Assembly: GCA_020746995.1 (NCBI GenBank)
Contig: JAGPXD010000006.1
Span: forward strand, 1,736,001 to 1,800,000
DNA: 64,000 bases
Source of the DNA: Plectosphaerella cucumerina
Lineage: Eukaryota > Ascomycota > Sordariomycetes > Glomerellales > Plectosphaerellaceae
Direction: 5' to 3'
The notes beneath the pieces were generated by a model that worked only from the letters and a program-made list of their open reading frames with translations, had not been told where the DNA came from and did not search any database. Shown one piece after another: positions 9,946 to 20,459 of the stretch. The first letter of the stretch is position 1, and each line of letters begins with the position of its first letter. The position numbers were made by a program, and so were the translations under genes.

Positions 9946-10797
9946 TTATTCCTTGATGGTGTTGCCCTTGCAGGAGGCGCCGCTGTTGAGTCTGCGGTTC
10001 TGGGTGGCTTGCTGACTCTGAATGAGCATCTCGCGAGCCCGCTTGATCTCCCTGTCGTTTCGGCTGAGTCTCTCCTTGAGAGCGGCGACTTCATCCTTCA
10101 GAACGCCAATGGCCGTGTTCTGCGAGACAAAAGTCTCATGAACAGCTGCGACAGTCCTCTCGATACGTTGGAATGTCTCCTCGATGCGCCTGATGGTCTC
10201 CATCTGGACCTGGCTGTCTATGCGCACCTTCTCGTCGGCAGAGGCACTGTCGCTCTCTGACTCCTGACCGTCTGCCATCGTCCTCTGGGCATCGACGACT
10301 GAGGAGTTGCAGTCGGGGGTTTCATCGCCCGCCCCGTCCATTGACTTGCTGAGGGTATCACTCTCCTTTGAGGTGTTGTTGGTGCTCTGGCCAGATACAT
10401 GCTCTTCCTCATCCTCAACGTGGGGAGCTCGGTAGTTCGAAGCAGGACCAGGCTGCAAGACGTCAGCAGCTGCACGAGCGGATCATACAAGCACAGAACT
10501 TACCTCTTGGGAAGGTGGGGATGTCACTGATGGCTTGTTGCTGTACATCGATGGACCCAGGTAGGCCTGGCTGGCAGGCTCGTGCATGGCGGTCGAGTGC
10601 ACCGCCGCAGGACCGCAGCCACTGTTGGAGGGCTTCTGTTGGTTATCGGCGACAGTGGCTCTATGATAGGCTGTCTCGACCGTGCCGCTCATGTTGCGAC
10701 CCGGGGCTGGCTGGCTGGCGGGGACGAATCCCTCATCTTCACCGCGAGAACGGGATCCGCTGTACGGGATGGTGTAAGGACGGCTGTTATCGGCCAT
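9946..10797 (-). CDS. Coiled-coil protein of unknown function
   Basis: Not recognised. Two exons (10797-10504 and 10452-9946) joined across a 51-nt intron (donor gtaagt, acceptor cag) give 266 aa. The first about 165 residues are Ser/Pro/Glu-rich and look disordered (several SPPSQ, EDEEEH and ESESDSAS stretches). Residues about 180-248 form a strong heptad-like coiled coil: QMETIRRIEETFQRIERT, then IGVLKDEVAALKERL. No membrane segment, signal peptide or DNA-binding basic region is obvious before the coil, so I do not call bZIP, although a basic stretch (REIKRAREM) follows the coil. It is divergent from the DNA polymerase gamma gene, sharing a 1-kb intergenic region with a CRE/E-box-like site. 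Confidence 0.72.
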
Positions 10798-11796
10798 GGT
10801 GATGATAGGTATGGGAGGCCTGGATGTTGAAGAGTGTTTGTAGGTATTGCTCGATGATCGATGGTCGCGGAGTTGTTTGGCAGACTGAAGGCAGGAGATC
10901 TACAAGGAAAAGCTCCTGGGGCGGGTGTGGAAGAATGGGAGGGTCCAGGTTGAGGAAGAATATAGGCGAGGATTCTCTCGGAAAGGGAAGAGCATGATGG
11001 TCGCCTAAGGCGATGAGGCGAAAACTGAGGCGGTGATGATTTATGAACGCCCTAGCCCTTGCGCTCCTGCCGCCGAACGCTGCCAGAGCCTCTACGGAAG
11101 GAGCGTGACGTCACGTGCTCCCATTGTAGCTTCGTGCGGGATGTACTAGGACACAATGCACTTGAGTTCAGATAGAAAGAGAACAGGATGTGGCTTCAGA
11201 AAAAGACTAATGATCTTTTGTGGTCCCGATCAAGGAGAGACTGTCCCGTAGTTGCAGGAGGTGTTTGCTGGAGGTGCATCTTCTGACGTTGTCTTGAAAT
11301 CTATCCAGACCTAGTTGAAGATCGGGCAGCCGCCATTTGACTGAAAGATACTGAGCATTGTTGGGAAGATCATCAGCTTAAAGGTTCCCTCAACCAACAT
11401 CTGATGCTTGTGGTGGCCTGCATCCGAGCACCATCATGATGGTTTGGTCCACAGTGTTTTGCTGTCTGCCCCTGAAGTCAGGGGACGAGCTTATCTAATA
11501 GATGCAGAAATGCACGGACCACCACAAGACCCTGAGACGTCGACCCCACTCCGGCTCTTCGCCCCCCCAGTCGCGGGTCCGTCCCTCATCTGCGCTCGCA
11601 AAGCCGAAAAGTCGCCCGCCGCAGAGTCCGCGTCGTCGACAACCACCACTCCAAAAGCTCCCGCCCGCAAGCGTCCTAGTAATGACGGCACCATAGACAT
11701 CCCGCCATTCTCCCAACCTGCCATCAATCCGACAAACACCTCCCCATCGGCGCACCTGTCGCACACCCACCATGACCCCTTGCGACCGGTAGTACG
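10798..11796. other. Divergent intergenic region
   Basis: Separates the starts of the coiled-coil gene and the DNA polymerase gamma gene. It contains the composite TGACGTCACGTG site. Overlapping frames at 11408-12010 and 11491-11871 are shadows without domains. Confidence 0.55.
11106..11117. promoter_or_regulatory. Overlapping CRE (TGACGTCA) and E-box (CACGTG)
   Basis: Perfect 8-bp CRE palindrome at 11106-11113 overlapping a perfect CACGTG at 11112-11117, about 310 bp upstream of one start and 680 bp upstream of the other. Such sites bind bZIP (ATF/CREB) and bHLH factors in fungi; binding here is inference. Confidence 0.55.
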
Positions 11797-14700
11797 ATGC
11801 TTCAGATCGCCCACGGCCCCTTCACCAGGGGTTCGACGGCCACCTACGCCCGACTTGCGAGGCATCACCATGCCGCCCTCCGCCAGCGCTGGTCGTACGC
11901 GACCCCTCGCTGGGTATCCGGCGTTACCTCAACAACAAATGCATCAGATACAGAGACCTCCAGGACGGCGGAGAGCCTGGCGCGTGAGTCTTATTCGATC
12001 AATCCCCTGACCGTGGCCCAGCTGACCTCGCAGTCCCGTCGCATCCGCGATTCAACGAGATAGGCGTCCAACAGCTCAGCTCGCACATGTACAAACAGAT
12101 ATTCCCCAACGGAGGTACCCCTCCCCCGAAAGAGCTCGTCGATCTCGCAAAGGACCACCTCCGACGCCACGATCTACTCGGCAAGAACACCGATAACTCA
12201 GACCCCGTCGCCTTCGACCTGCCGCCGCTGCAGGGCTCGACCCTCGACGAACACTTTCACAAACTCGGCGTCGACTGCGCAGAGCCATTCCTCGGCTATT
12301 CTAAGGAGTTCGCCCGCGCCACAACGCCGCCGAAACCGAGAAAATGGGTGCGGAGGAGCGGATGGACGAAATACTACCCGGACGGCACCACCGAGGCCGT
12401 CGCCGCGCCCGACGAAACAATGCTCTGCTTCGACACAGAGGTCATGTGGAAGGAGAGCTCCTTCGCCGTCATGGCCTGCGCATCGAGTCCGACCGCATGG
12501 TACGCCTGGCTATCGCCCTGGCTGCTCGGCGAGACGGAGAATGACCGCCAGCTGATCCCGCTGGGCGACCCGACCAAGGAACGAATCATCGTCGGCCATA
12601 ACATCGGCTACGACCGCGCTCGCGTGCTGGAAGAGTATAGCCTCGAGCAGAGCCGCAACGCCTTTCTCGACACAATGTCACTGCACGTTGCCGTCAACGG
12701 CATGTGTTCCCAACAGCGGCCCACGTGGATGAAGCACAAGAAGAATAGGGAGCTGCGCGAGCGCATCGCTACCGACACTGAGGACGCTCAGCTGGCCCAG
12801 ATGCTCAGTGCTGGGCGCCAAGAGGAGGAGGAGCTCTGGGTTGAGAGAAGTTCCATCAACTCCCTGCGCGACGTCGCAAAGTTCCACCTCGACGTCACCA
12901 TCGACAAGGCTATCCGCGACGACTTGGGCACCCTCGACCGCGCCGGCATTCTCGGAAAGCTCGATGAGCTGCTCGACTACTGCGCCGCCGACGTCGCCAT
13001 CACCCACCGCGTTTACCGCATCGTCTTCCCAAACTTCCTCGAGACCTGTCCCCATCCCGTCAGCTTCGCCGCCTTGCGTCACCTATCGTCCGTCATCCTG
13101 CCCGTCGACCGGTCCTGGGACGAGTACATCGCCAACGCCGAAGGCAAGTACCACGAGCTCTCCGACGCCGTCCTGGCGCGCCTCATCGGCCTCACGGAAA
13201 AGGCTCTCGAGATCAAGGACCAGCCTGAAGTCTGGAGCGCTGACCCCTGGCTCCGCCAGCTCGACTGGTCTGGCCAGGAGATCAAGATGGTCAAGGGCAA
13301 GAAGAAGAACGACCCCCCGCGGCCAGCTGCCCGCCAGAAGAAGCCCGGCATGCCGCAGTGGTACAAGGACCTCTTCACCAAGAGCGATGGCCCCATCAAC
13401 ATCTCCGTACGCACCCGCATCGCCCCTCTTCTCCTCAAGCTGGCTTGGGACGGCAACCCGCTGGTGTGGTCCGACAAGTACGGGTGGTCATTCCGCGTCG
13501 AACGTGCCGACGCAGAAAAGTACTTCAACAGGCAGATGATCCAGTGCGACCTGACGGACGAGAAGATCGACGCCCTGCGCCACGACCGCACAGGCGTCTA
13601 CTTCAAGCTGCCGCATAAGGACGGGCCCACGGCGCGGTGCGCCAATCCCATGGCCAAGGGGTACCTATCATACTTTGAAAAGGGCACGCTATCGTCGGCA
13701 TACCCATACGCCAAGGAGGCGCTCGAGATGAATGCATCGTGCTCGTATTGGATCAGCGCTCGCGACCGCATCATGTCGCAGATGGTCGTCTTCCAAGAGG
13801 ACGTCAACGGCGACAAGCCAAACGCCAGCAACAAGTCATCACAAGGCTTCATTCTGCCGCAGGTGATCCCCATGGGTACCATCACGCGGCGCGCCGTTGA
13901 GAACACTTGGCTCACGGCCAGCAACGCCAAGAAGAACCGCGTCGGGTCGGAGCTCAAGGCCATGGTCAAGGCGCCCCCGGGCTACTCGTTCGTCGGTGCC
14001 GACGTCGACTCGGAGGAGCTCTGGATCGCCAGCCTCGTGGGCGACGCCACGTTCAAGCTTCACGGCGGCAACGCCATCGGCTTCATGACGCTCGAGGGCA
14101 CAAAGGCCGCCGGCACGGACCTGCACTCACGCACTGCGAATATTCTGGGCATCACGCGCAACGACGCAAAGGTCTTCAACTACGGCCGTATCTACGGTGC
14201 CGGGCTCAAGTTCGCCGCCCAGCTGCTCCGGCAGTTCAACCCGGGCCTGTCGGAGCGCGAGACGCTCGCCACCGCGTCGCGCCTCTACGTCGACACCAAG
14301 GGGACCAAGACGAACCGCAAGGCGCTATACAAGCGCCCCTTCTGGCGCGGTGGCACAGAGTCCTTCGTCTTCAACAAGCTCGAAGAATTCGCTGAGCAGG
14401 AGCGGCCACGCACCCCCGTCCTCGGCGCAGGCATTACGGAAGCCCTCATGGGCCGCTTCGTCAGCAAGGGCGGCTACCTCACCTCCCGCATCAACTGGGC
14501 CATCCAGTCTTCCGGCGTCGACTACCTCCACCTTCTCGTCGTGGCCATGGACTACCTCTGTCGCCGTTTCGGTGTCGACGCCCGTGTCGCCATGACGGTG
14601 CACGACGAGATCCGCTACCTAGTCCGCGACGACGACCGGTATCGCGCCGCCATGGCTCTGCAGGTCGCCAACCTCTGGACTCGCGCCATGTTTGCGCAAC

Positions 14701-15272
14701 AAGTCGGCATCGACGACCTGCCCCAGTCGTGCGCGTACTTCTCCGCCGTCGACATCGATCGCGTCCTGCGCAAGGAGGTCGACATGGACTGCGTCACGCC
14801 TAGTCAGGCCGTCCCCATCCCTCACGGAGAGAGCCTCGATATCCTCGCCCTACTGGCCAAGGGCCAAGCCGCACGCCTCGATGACCCGGCCGCCACCCCG
14901 GAACCCGCGCGCGCACCGCGCCTCGATGGCATCCCTTACGAGCCCCGTGTTCCCGTCATGGCCTCCCTGATCGACGAGGCCGCAGCAGACTCGACCTTCC
15001 TCAAAGCGCAGATCTGCTCGACCGACGAGGAGCTGCGCGACATCCTGAAGCAGAAGAAGCCGCCTGTGCCTGCCAAGGTGGCGCCGCGCAAGCCCACTCG
15101 CAGCGTGCTGCCATACAGTTCGCACCCGGTGCTCGTGCCGGCCGACGAGCCCATGACCGTCTCGGACGCCATTGGCAACCGATTCACGAAATACAGGGGC
15201 GAAGCCAGTGGTAATTGGGCTTGGAAGACAACAAAGGTCGTGGGGCGGCCGGGGCCGACCTCGCGGGTGTAG
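11797..15272 (+). CDS. MIP1: Mitochondrial DNA polymerase gamma, catalytic subunit
   Basis: Replicates and proofreads mitochondrial DNA in the matrix. Exon 1 (11797-11983) encodes an Arg/Ser/Ala-rich, acid-poor presequence (HHHAALRQRWSYATPRW). A 50-nt intron (gtgagt..cag) joins it to exon 2 (12034-15272) at LPSHPRFNEIGVQQLSSHMY. Total 1141 aa. The 3'-5' exonuclease motifs are LCFDTE (D196, E198), VGHNIGYDRARV and YCAADVAITH. Family-A polymerase motifs: A, GADVDSEELWIASLVGDA (D719); B, RNDAKVFNYGRIYGAG (about 770-785); C, VHDEIRY (H919, D920, E921). All catalytic acids are present. The last about 150 residues are a Pro/Arg-rich fungal extension, seen in the Neurospora and yeast enzymes. Length fits fungal Mip1 (about 1.0-1.25 thousand residues). 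Confidence 0.97.
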
Positions 15273-16285
15273 GATGTGTATGATCATTGATGTATGCCCG
15301 ACTGGGTGGTTTTCTTTTGTTACTCTGGGGTGTTTTTGGGTTACCGACGTTGTATGATATCGGCCGTGTTCGGCGTTTGGGGTGGTGGAACTGGGGACAT
15401 GGCGAAAGCGGCTTTCGTGTGGAAGGGTGTTTTTGGTATATCCTAGATGTTGTAATCCAGCACAGTTGTGCGTCCGTTTGAACCATGACGACTCAGACGG
15501 TTGAATGGGCGAGGTGTTCAAGTCGCGATATCGAGGTCGAACAGTCGGAGTGGCATCGAGGTCATCTGGCCCAATTTCAGACGACGAGACTTCATCACCA
15601 TGACAGCGCCCAGGCGCCTGCTCCCCTATACATCGCAATTTGTCCAGGAGACATTGAAAATGGTAGACTAGCATAGCCGTCCAACCCCAAGAATGGGAGG
15701 CACTGAACGCTGAGAAGCAGCCCCTGAGAAGCCGGTCATCTTGACGACAAGACGGCCAACACAGACAGCAGAGACCGTCAAAGATAGCCAACCTGCGTGA
15801 CACGCCGATGCCATCGGCACTTTCATCGAACTCATCCCAGTCGGCTGCCATATCCCGTAGCCATGCCTTGATAACTACGCCCTGAGCTCCGGCCAGACCT
15901 TTCACTGCGTGGAACGGAAGCTCCAGAGAATGGCATAAACGTGTCTGCCCTTGAATCGAGTGGTCTTTTTCCAGGCAACGGGACGAAAGTATAGGCTTTC
16001 TCTTGCAAAACGACCTGGAGCAAGTTTCTGAAATCGAATGCGGCGCAAATGGTGTCAACCTTGAACTCGACAGGCCCGGGACCAGAGACTCAATGTCCTT
16101 CGACTGTCGGATGTCGCAGCCTGGAAGGGGATGGGTGCGGGACAAGCACAGCATGGCAGCATGAGCAGACAGATCACAGGTTCTGCAGCTTCACAGTGAT
16201 ATGGTAACGAATTGCCAGGTTATGGAATGTATTTAGTGAGCTCCTCTAGCTGGATTTGCTCTGTCAAGGCTCCTGGTACCATAAT
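15273..16285. other. Region downstream of MIP1, no gene supported
   Basis: A long minus-strand frame (14850-16154) crosses it but is mostly antisense to MIP1 and has no recognisable domain. Confidence 0.5.
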
Positions 16286-16814
16286 CTAGAACTACCCCGT
16301 TAGTATGCATGTTGACTGGTGAGTTGGATTTGAGAAGAAAGCTTACAGCGATGGACATGGCAGCCTCCTTCGTGGGGGACCGCCCATCTTCCGCTTGAAC
16401 GAATAATGTGGCCACTGTTGTATAGTCTGTTAGTGAATGATGTCGAGTGATGTTTGTGAGACGTGAGGCTAAGTCTGATGTCTACGTAAGACACGGGGCC
16501 CGGAAGTTCGATTGTTATAAACAGACGTAAGGTCTTGTAAGACGACGAAAGAGTCACTCGATCTTTTCCGGGCGTTGAGGATGCATGTTTGTTGGTAGCT
16601 TGGTAGTGCAGACGGATAGTCAACGAAGAAAAAAATTGACGAAACCAGGCAAGGCGGCGTGGACGATCCGTTGTTGAAGAGCTCTTGGTTGCTTGGGAGG
16701 GAAGTGGGTAGGTAAGGTCCGGTAGGTGAGTGAATGTAGGCTGATAAGATGATAGGTAAGGGGGGGCGAGAATGATGAAAAACAGTGTAAGGGAAATGAA
16801 GTAGGTTTACTTAC
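16286..16814 (-). other. Chain of intron-like signals without a long ORF
   Basis: Three well-formed minus-strand introns can be read. 16814-16741 has a gtaagt donor and cag acceptor. 16485-16415 has a gtagac donor, a CTAAC branch and a cag acceptor. 16346-16286 has a gtaagc donor, a perfect TACTAAC branch and a tag acceptor. The intervening sequence has no ATG-initiated frame longer than a few codons that uses the joins. It may be a spliced 3' UTR or noncoding transcript following the membrane-protein frame at 16825. Confidence 0.35.
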
Positions 16815-16824
16815 AAAACCAAGC

Positions 16825-17551
16825 TTAAAACTCAGAGGCAGCCCGGCGGTGGCCGGCCGACTGGCCATCCGGCGTCTCCCGACCCGGCATCTGCATGCTG
16901 CCGCCGCGACGGCGTACCCAGGCCGTGAACGCCAGGCCAAAGTGGCGCATCTCGGCGTCCTGCCACTCACTGTCGAAGCCGACCCCGAGGCTGACGGGGC
17001 CGCCGGGGACGTCGACAGTGGCATTGTTGCCCGGGTTGCCAACGCCAACGCCAACGAGACCAGGGCCCGCGCCGCCCGCGCCGCTCAGGAAGCCGCGGAT
17101 GGACAAGCGGCTTTCGTTGTTGTCACGAGCCATTCTGTCCGAGAGCTGCAGGTGATGGGGCCGGATGACCGCCAGCTCGATCGGTCGGTATGGGCCGATG
17201 GGCGAGCGCGGCAGGGCGACGAGGGATGGGTTGCGGTTGCGCCACCACGTCGAGATGCCGACGCGGTGCGCGTGGATCCGGTGGATGACGAAGGCGATGG
17301 CGAGGACGAAGGCGACGACGGCGAGGATGACGGGGCCGATGAGGTTGCCCGGACGGCGGGGTCGAAGCGGTTGATGGAGCTGGCGGCGGCGGGGATGGCG
17401 AGGATGGAGAGGGCGGGCAGGGCGAGGACGAAGCGGGTGGTGACGCGGAGGAGCATGACGAGCATGATGAGGAAGAGAGAGGCGGCCATTTTGAGCTTGG
17501 GATGGCTGCGATGCATGTTAGCGATGTCAGGAGAGAGGGCGAGGGCGGCAT
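16825..17551 (-). CDS. Membrane protein, apparently frameshifted
   Basis: Not recognised. One frame from ATG 17551 encodes a hydrophobic stretch (AASLFLIMLVMLLRV.., ALPALSILAIPAAA), ending sensibly at SSINRFDPAV near 17355. Immediately after, a different frame carries GNLIGPVILAVVAFVLAIAF, a clear membrane helix. It continues through HRIHAHRVGISTWWRNRNP and MARDNNESRL (17133) to a Gly-rich tail and stop at 16825. The two halves together would read as a small protein with two hydrophobic segments and a cytoplasmic tail, but a single-base shift separates them at about 17348-17355. The start is uncertain: an acceptor-like site with a CTAAC branch (ending near 17527) could make the first ATG intronic. 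Either a real lesion or a one-base sequence error. Confidence 0.4.
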
Positions 17552-17592
17552 ACATGAGAAGGACCAGAAAGGACGGGGGAGACGTTTGACTG

Positions 17593-17783
17593 GTGTCGAA
17601 GATGAGCTGGTGTCGGAGACGAGCTTGAGTAGAAGACGAGCTTGTGTCGAAGAGGAGCTGTTGAGGAGGGGGAGTGTGTGAAGAAGACAAGCTTCTGTAG
17701 GTAGAAGACAAGCTTGTGTCGAAGGCGAGCTGGTGTAGAATACAAGCTTGTGAAGGAGACGAGCTGGTGTAGAAGGTGAGCTT
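17593..17783. repeat. 17-bp minisatellite
   Basis: About ten imperfect head-to-tail units of consensus GTGTCGAAGACGAGCTK, with two interrupted units in the middle. 17 is not a multiple of three, so this is unlikely to be a protein repeat. Confidence 0.8.
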
Positions 17784-17789
17784 CTGCTG

Positions 17790-19501
17790 TGATGATGGGT
17801 CGAAGAAGTCGGGCAGGTTGAGGAGGGGAGTGGGAAAACTCCAAGGTGCGCAGGCAGGAATTTGGTGCAAACTCTGCAGCCCGTGGGCTCGACGACTAAT
17901 CGCATCGTGGTCTTGCCCTAGCACCGACGGCCTGAGGGCATCGAGGGGCTTGGCTGCGGCTGGAGCACAGGGCGCGGCTGGTGTTCCGCCAAGAAGGGTA
18001 GAAGCTGCGGCCGCGTGCGGAGGGTAGCAGATGTGCCCTGACAAGAGATAGTCTTTCAAGACTACACCATGCACGCTGCGAGTTCTGGATTTAGATCAGC
18101 TGATGAAACAGAGTAGCCAAGGTTTCAGGCCAGTACGGGACCGGGCGAGATTTGAACGTAAGAGGTGAGAAGGAAACTTGTGAAAGGAGACCTGCAGGAA
18201 CATGTACCTTCAGTCACGTGCCCGAATGCAGGGGATGATGATACCATTGACGGTCTTTGATCAGGATGACATGCGTTGTAACCACCTATGGGAGTAAGAA
18301 ATGAAGTCAATGGGGAGGTAGATACTCTGATATACGTCTTTGACATTCGACGACACCCCTGGAATATAGGACCGGACAATCTCATGTCCAGCATCAGACT
18401 TCATCAGCTTGGCGTGGCCGAGAAGAGTTACTGACTACACAATGACCACAGCTCTTTCACCCTCGAGTCCACCGTGGGCCTCACAGGGAACATCACGGAC
18501 TCGATGTGGCATCGGCTGGACGGCTACACGCACACATTTGTTGGCCTCGATAGTGTCAGCGGTGTCAAATGCAGTCGAAAGACAGGCCAACGAGATCAGG
18601 GCCCTAGAAGGAGGATGTGGACATTTGCCCAGTACCCCTTTTTGGTTTCGATGAGTTGAGCGAGTGGTCCAGGTGTCCGGGTGTAGATGCGACGGAGCAC
18701 CAGGTAGCATATCACCAAGATGCACACCAAAACACCGTCCCAAACATGATAATCTCAAATTAAATCTGATGCACCTTCCATCAGTCCGAAATCCGCATCT
18801 AATCTGGCTTGCAGAGATGCAGGCACCTGCGCATTGGCCAGGCGTGGAGGCCCTCGCTGCCATACCCCGCGGTGCACCACCACCATGCCACCAGGCAGCG
18901 CACCTACCTACTTACACCATTTTTTCTCCTTTTCCAGGCAGAGTTGGGCGGTGGCATATAAAGTACAACGCCTTTGCGCACCGTACACGGAGAAAATGCT
19001 GGATGATACGCCAGGATAATAACCCGAGCACCCCGGGTTCGATCCCCCGGCTCCGCTCAACTCGCTCTTCTTTTTTCGCCCGCCAAACCATGCCAAGGTG
19101 CAAGATAAATGTAAGCATCTGGTTATTTGCTTCGTAGGCACACATCGTAAGAAGCGGTAGCAGTCATTTGGTCTGGCGCTGCGCGACCTGGCCGACATGA
19201 AGAACCATGCCCTCATCACCACGCTGCTGCAGCAAGGGGCAAGTGAACCACAAGTAAAAGCCAATGGGTATTCGTGTACTCAACTCAGCGGCTCCTCGCG
19301 TGCAAACCATCTCATGCCGCTCCTTATGATAACCAGAGCCAAGCAATGATCCCTTCGGGAAGCCATCCCATCCGCATCCATGAGCCACATGCCGGGGTAT
19401 ATACCATCTATTCCCACGCCCAGACGCCGTCCCGCGTAGCTGCAACCACAGCCACGCGAGCAGAAAGCAAATCATCCCAATCCCACCACCCTTCTCGCCC
19501 T
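17790..19501. other. Gene-poor region
   Basis: No supportable coding region. It contains a Pol III-like box B followed by a T run near 19040-19077 (see findings). Otherwise short frames on both strands. Confidence 0.5.
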
Positions 19502-20157
19502 TCACTTGGCCGCTTGCTTCCCCTTCTTCGTTGCCGTCATGGGCTTCAGCTCCAGATGCCAGAACCCCTTCGTCTTGGCATTATACGTATCTCTCTCGCG
19601 CGTCTCGACTTTCTGTCTGCATATCGGGCACTTATTCCGCGTCGTCTCGGTCGTCAGCGCCGACTGGAGGCATTCGCTGCAGAAGAGGTGGCCTGCGCGC
19701 GTCAAACGTCAGTCTCGTCTCTTGTCTTGAGTACCGGGGAGGTAGACAAACCGCAATGCGTCACGGCCAAAGCCGTCGCGTTATCCATGCAAATCGCACA
19801 CTGGAACGCCGCAAACTCCACGCGGCCGGGATGTTTCGCTGGAGCTGCTGCCGCCGGCGGCGCAGGGTCCGCTAGGTCGATGACATCGTCGTCCTCGGGT
19901 GCTTGTTCCGATTTCCGTCTGTCCTCGTTCGAGTCGGCAGTGTCGAACTTGAGCTTCTTTGGCTGCGTGACAAAGAGCTCTTCCTCCGAGTCCTCCGAGT
20001 CGAGGATGATCTGTGGTCGCGGGGCGGCTTGGATGCGGGCGCTACGGCGGCTGCCTGGTGTGGATGCCGTTGAGGCGCGGCGACGCTTATTGCCCTGCAC
20101 GGGTTGGACGTGTTGAATCTCGACCGAGGGCGATCGCGTACTGCGCTGGCGAGGCAT
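19502..20157 (-). CDS. RING-finger E3 ligase, possible SUMO-targeted type
   Basis: Exons 20157-19752 and 19692-19502 join across a 59-nt intron that splits the RING domain between its third Cys and the His. Protein of 198 aa. The RING is C3HC4: C120-x2-C123-x11-C135-x-H137-x2-C140-x2-C143-x13-C157-x2-C160, all eight ligands present. The N-terminal half is basic, then acidic, and carries two hydrophobic/acidic patches resembling SUMO-interaction motifs: IILDSEDSEEE (50-60) and DDDVIDLADP (89-98). A small nuclear protein with SIMs followed by a C-terminal RING is the layout of Slx8/RNF4-type SUMO-targeted ubiquitin ligases. RING identity is firm; the STUbL role is inference. Confidence 0.88.
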
Positions 20158-20459
20158 GGCGGCGTTGGGCGGTTGTGCGTTCGGGGAGGTTTGTCAGGGT
20201 CGTCGTTGGTGGAGATGTCACGGGCGGGATGGCATTTGTGGTTTGGGCATAAGCGCGGATGGAGGTGGGGCTTTCCATCGGCCTGGGCCGGCAGCCTTGG
20301 CAGGTCGCACCGGCACCTCAGAGCGAGCTACCTGCCCAGCTTCAGTAGTAGCGGACGTTCAGAACTCTCCCGCAGAGATTCAGGCAAACTGCTTCATCTT
20401 CTTGATTTCTCCTAAGGTATCTCTATCGCAGCCACATACGCCAAACCGTCGCTTCTGCC
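19753..20459. other. RING gene 5' part and its promoter
   Basis: From 20158 to 20459 lies the spacer between the start of the RING gene and the stop of the DUF1640 gene. No additional gene seen. Confidence 0.45.

Noticed and set aside
14850..16154. 434-codon minus-strand frame
   Set aside because: A third is antisense to the end of MIP1, composition is irregular and no domain is visible.
16849..17589. 246-codon plus-strand frame
   Set aside because: Antisense to the hydrophobic membrane-protein frames; Asp/Glu/Gly-rich mirror of Val/Ala/Leu-rich sense sequence.
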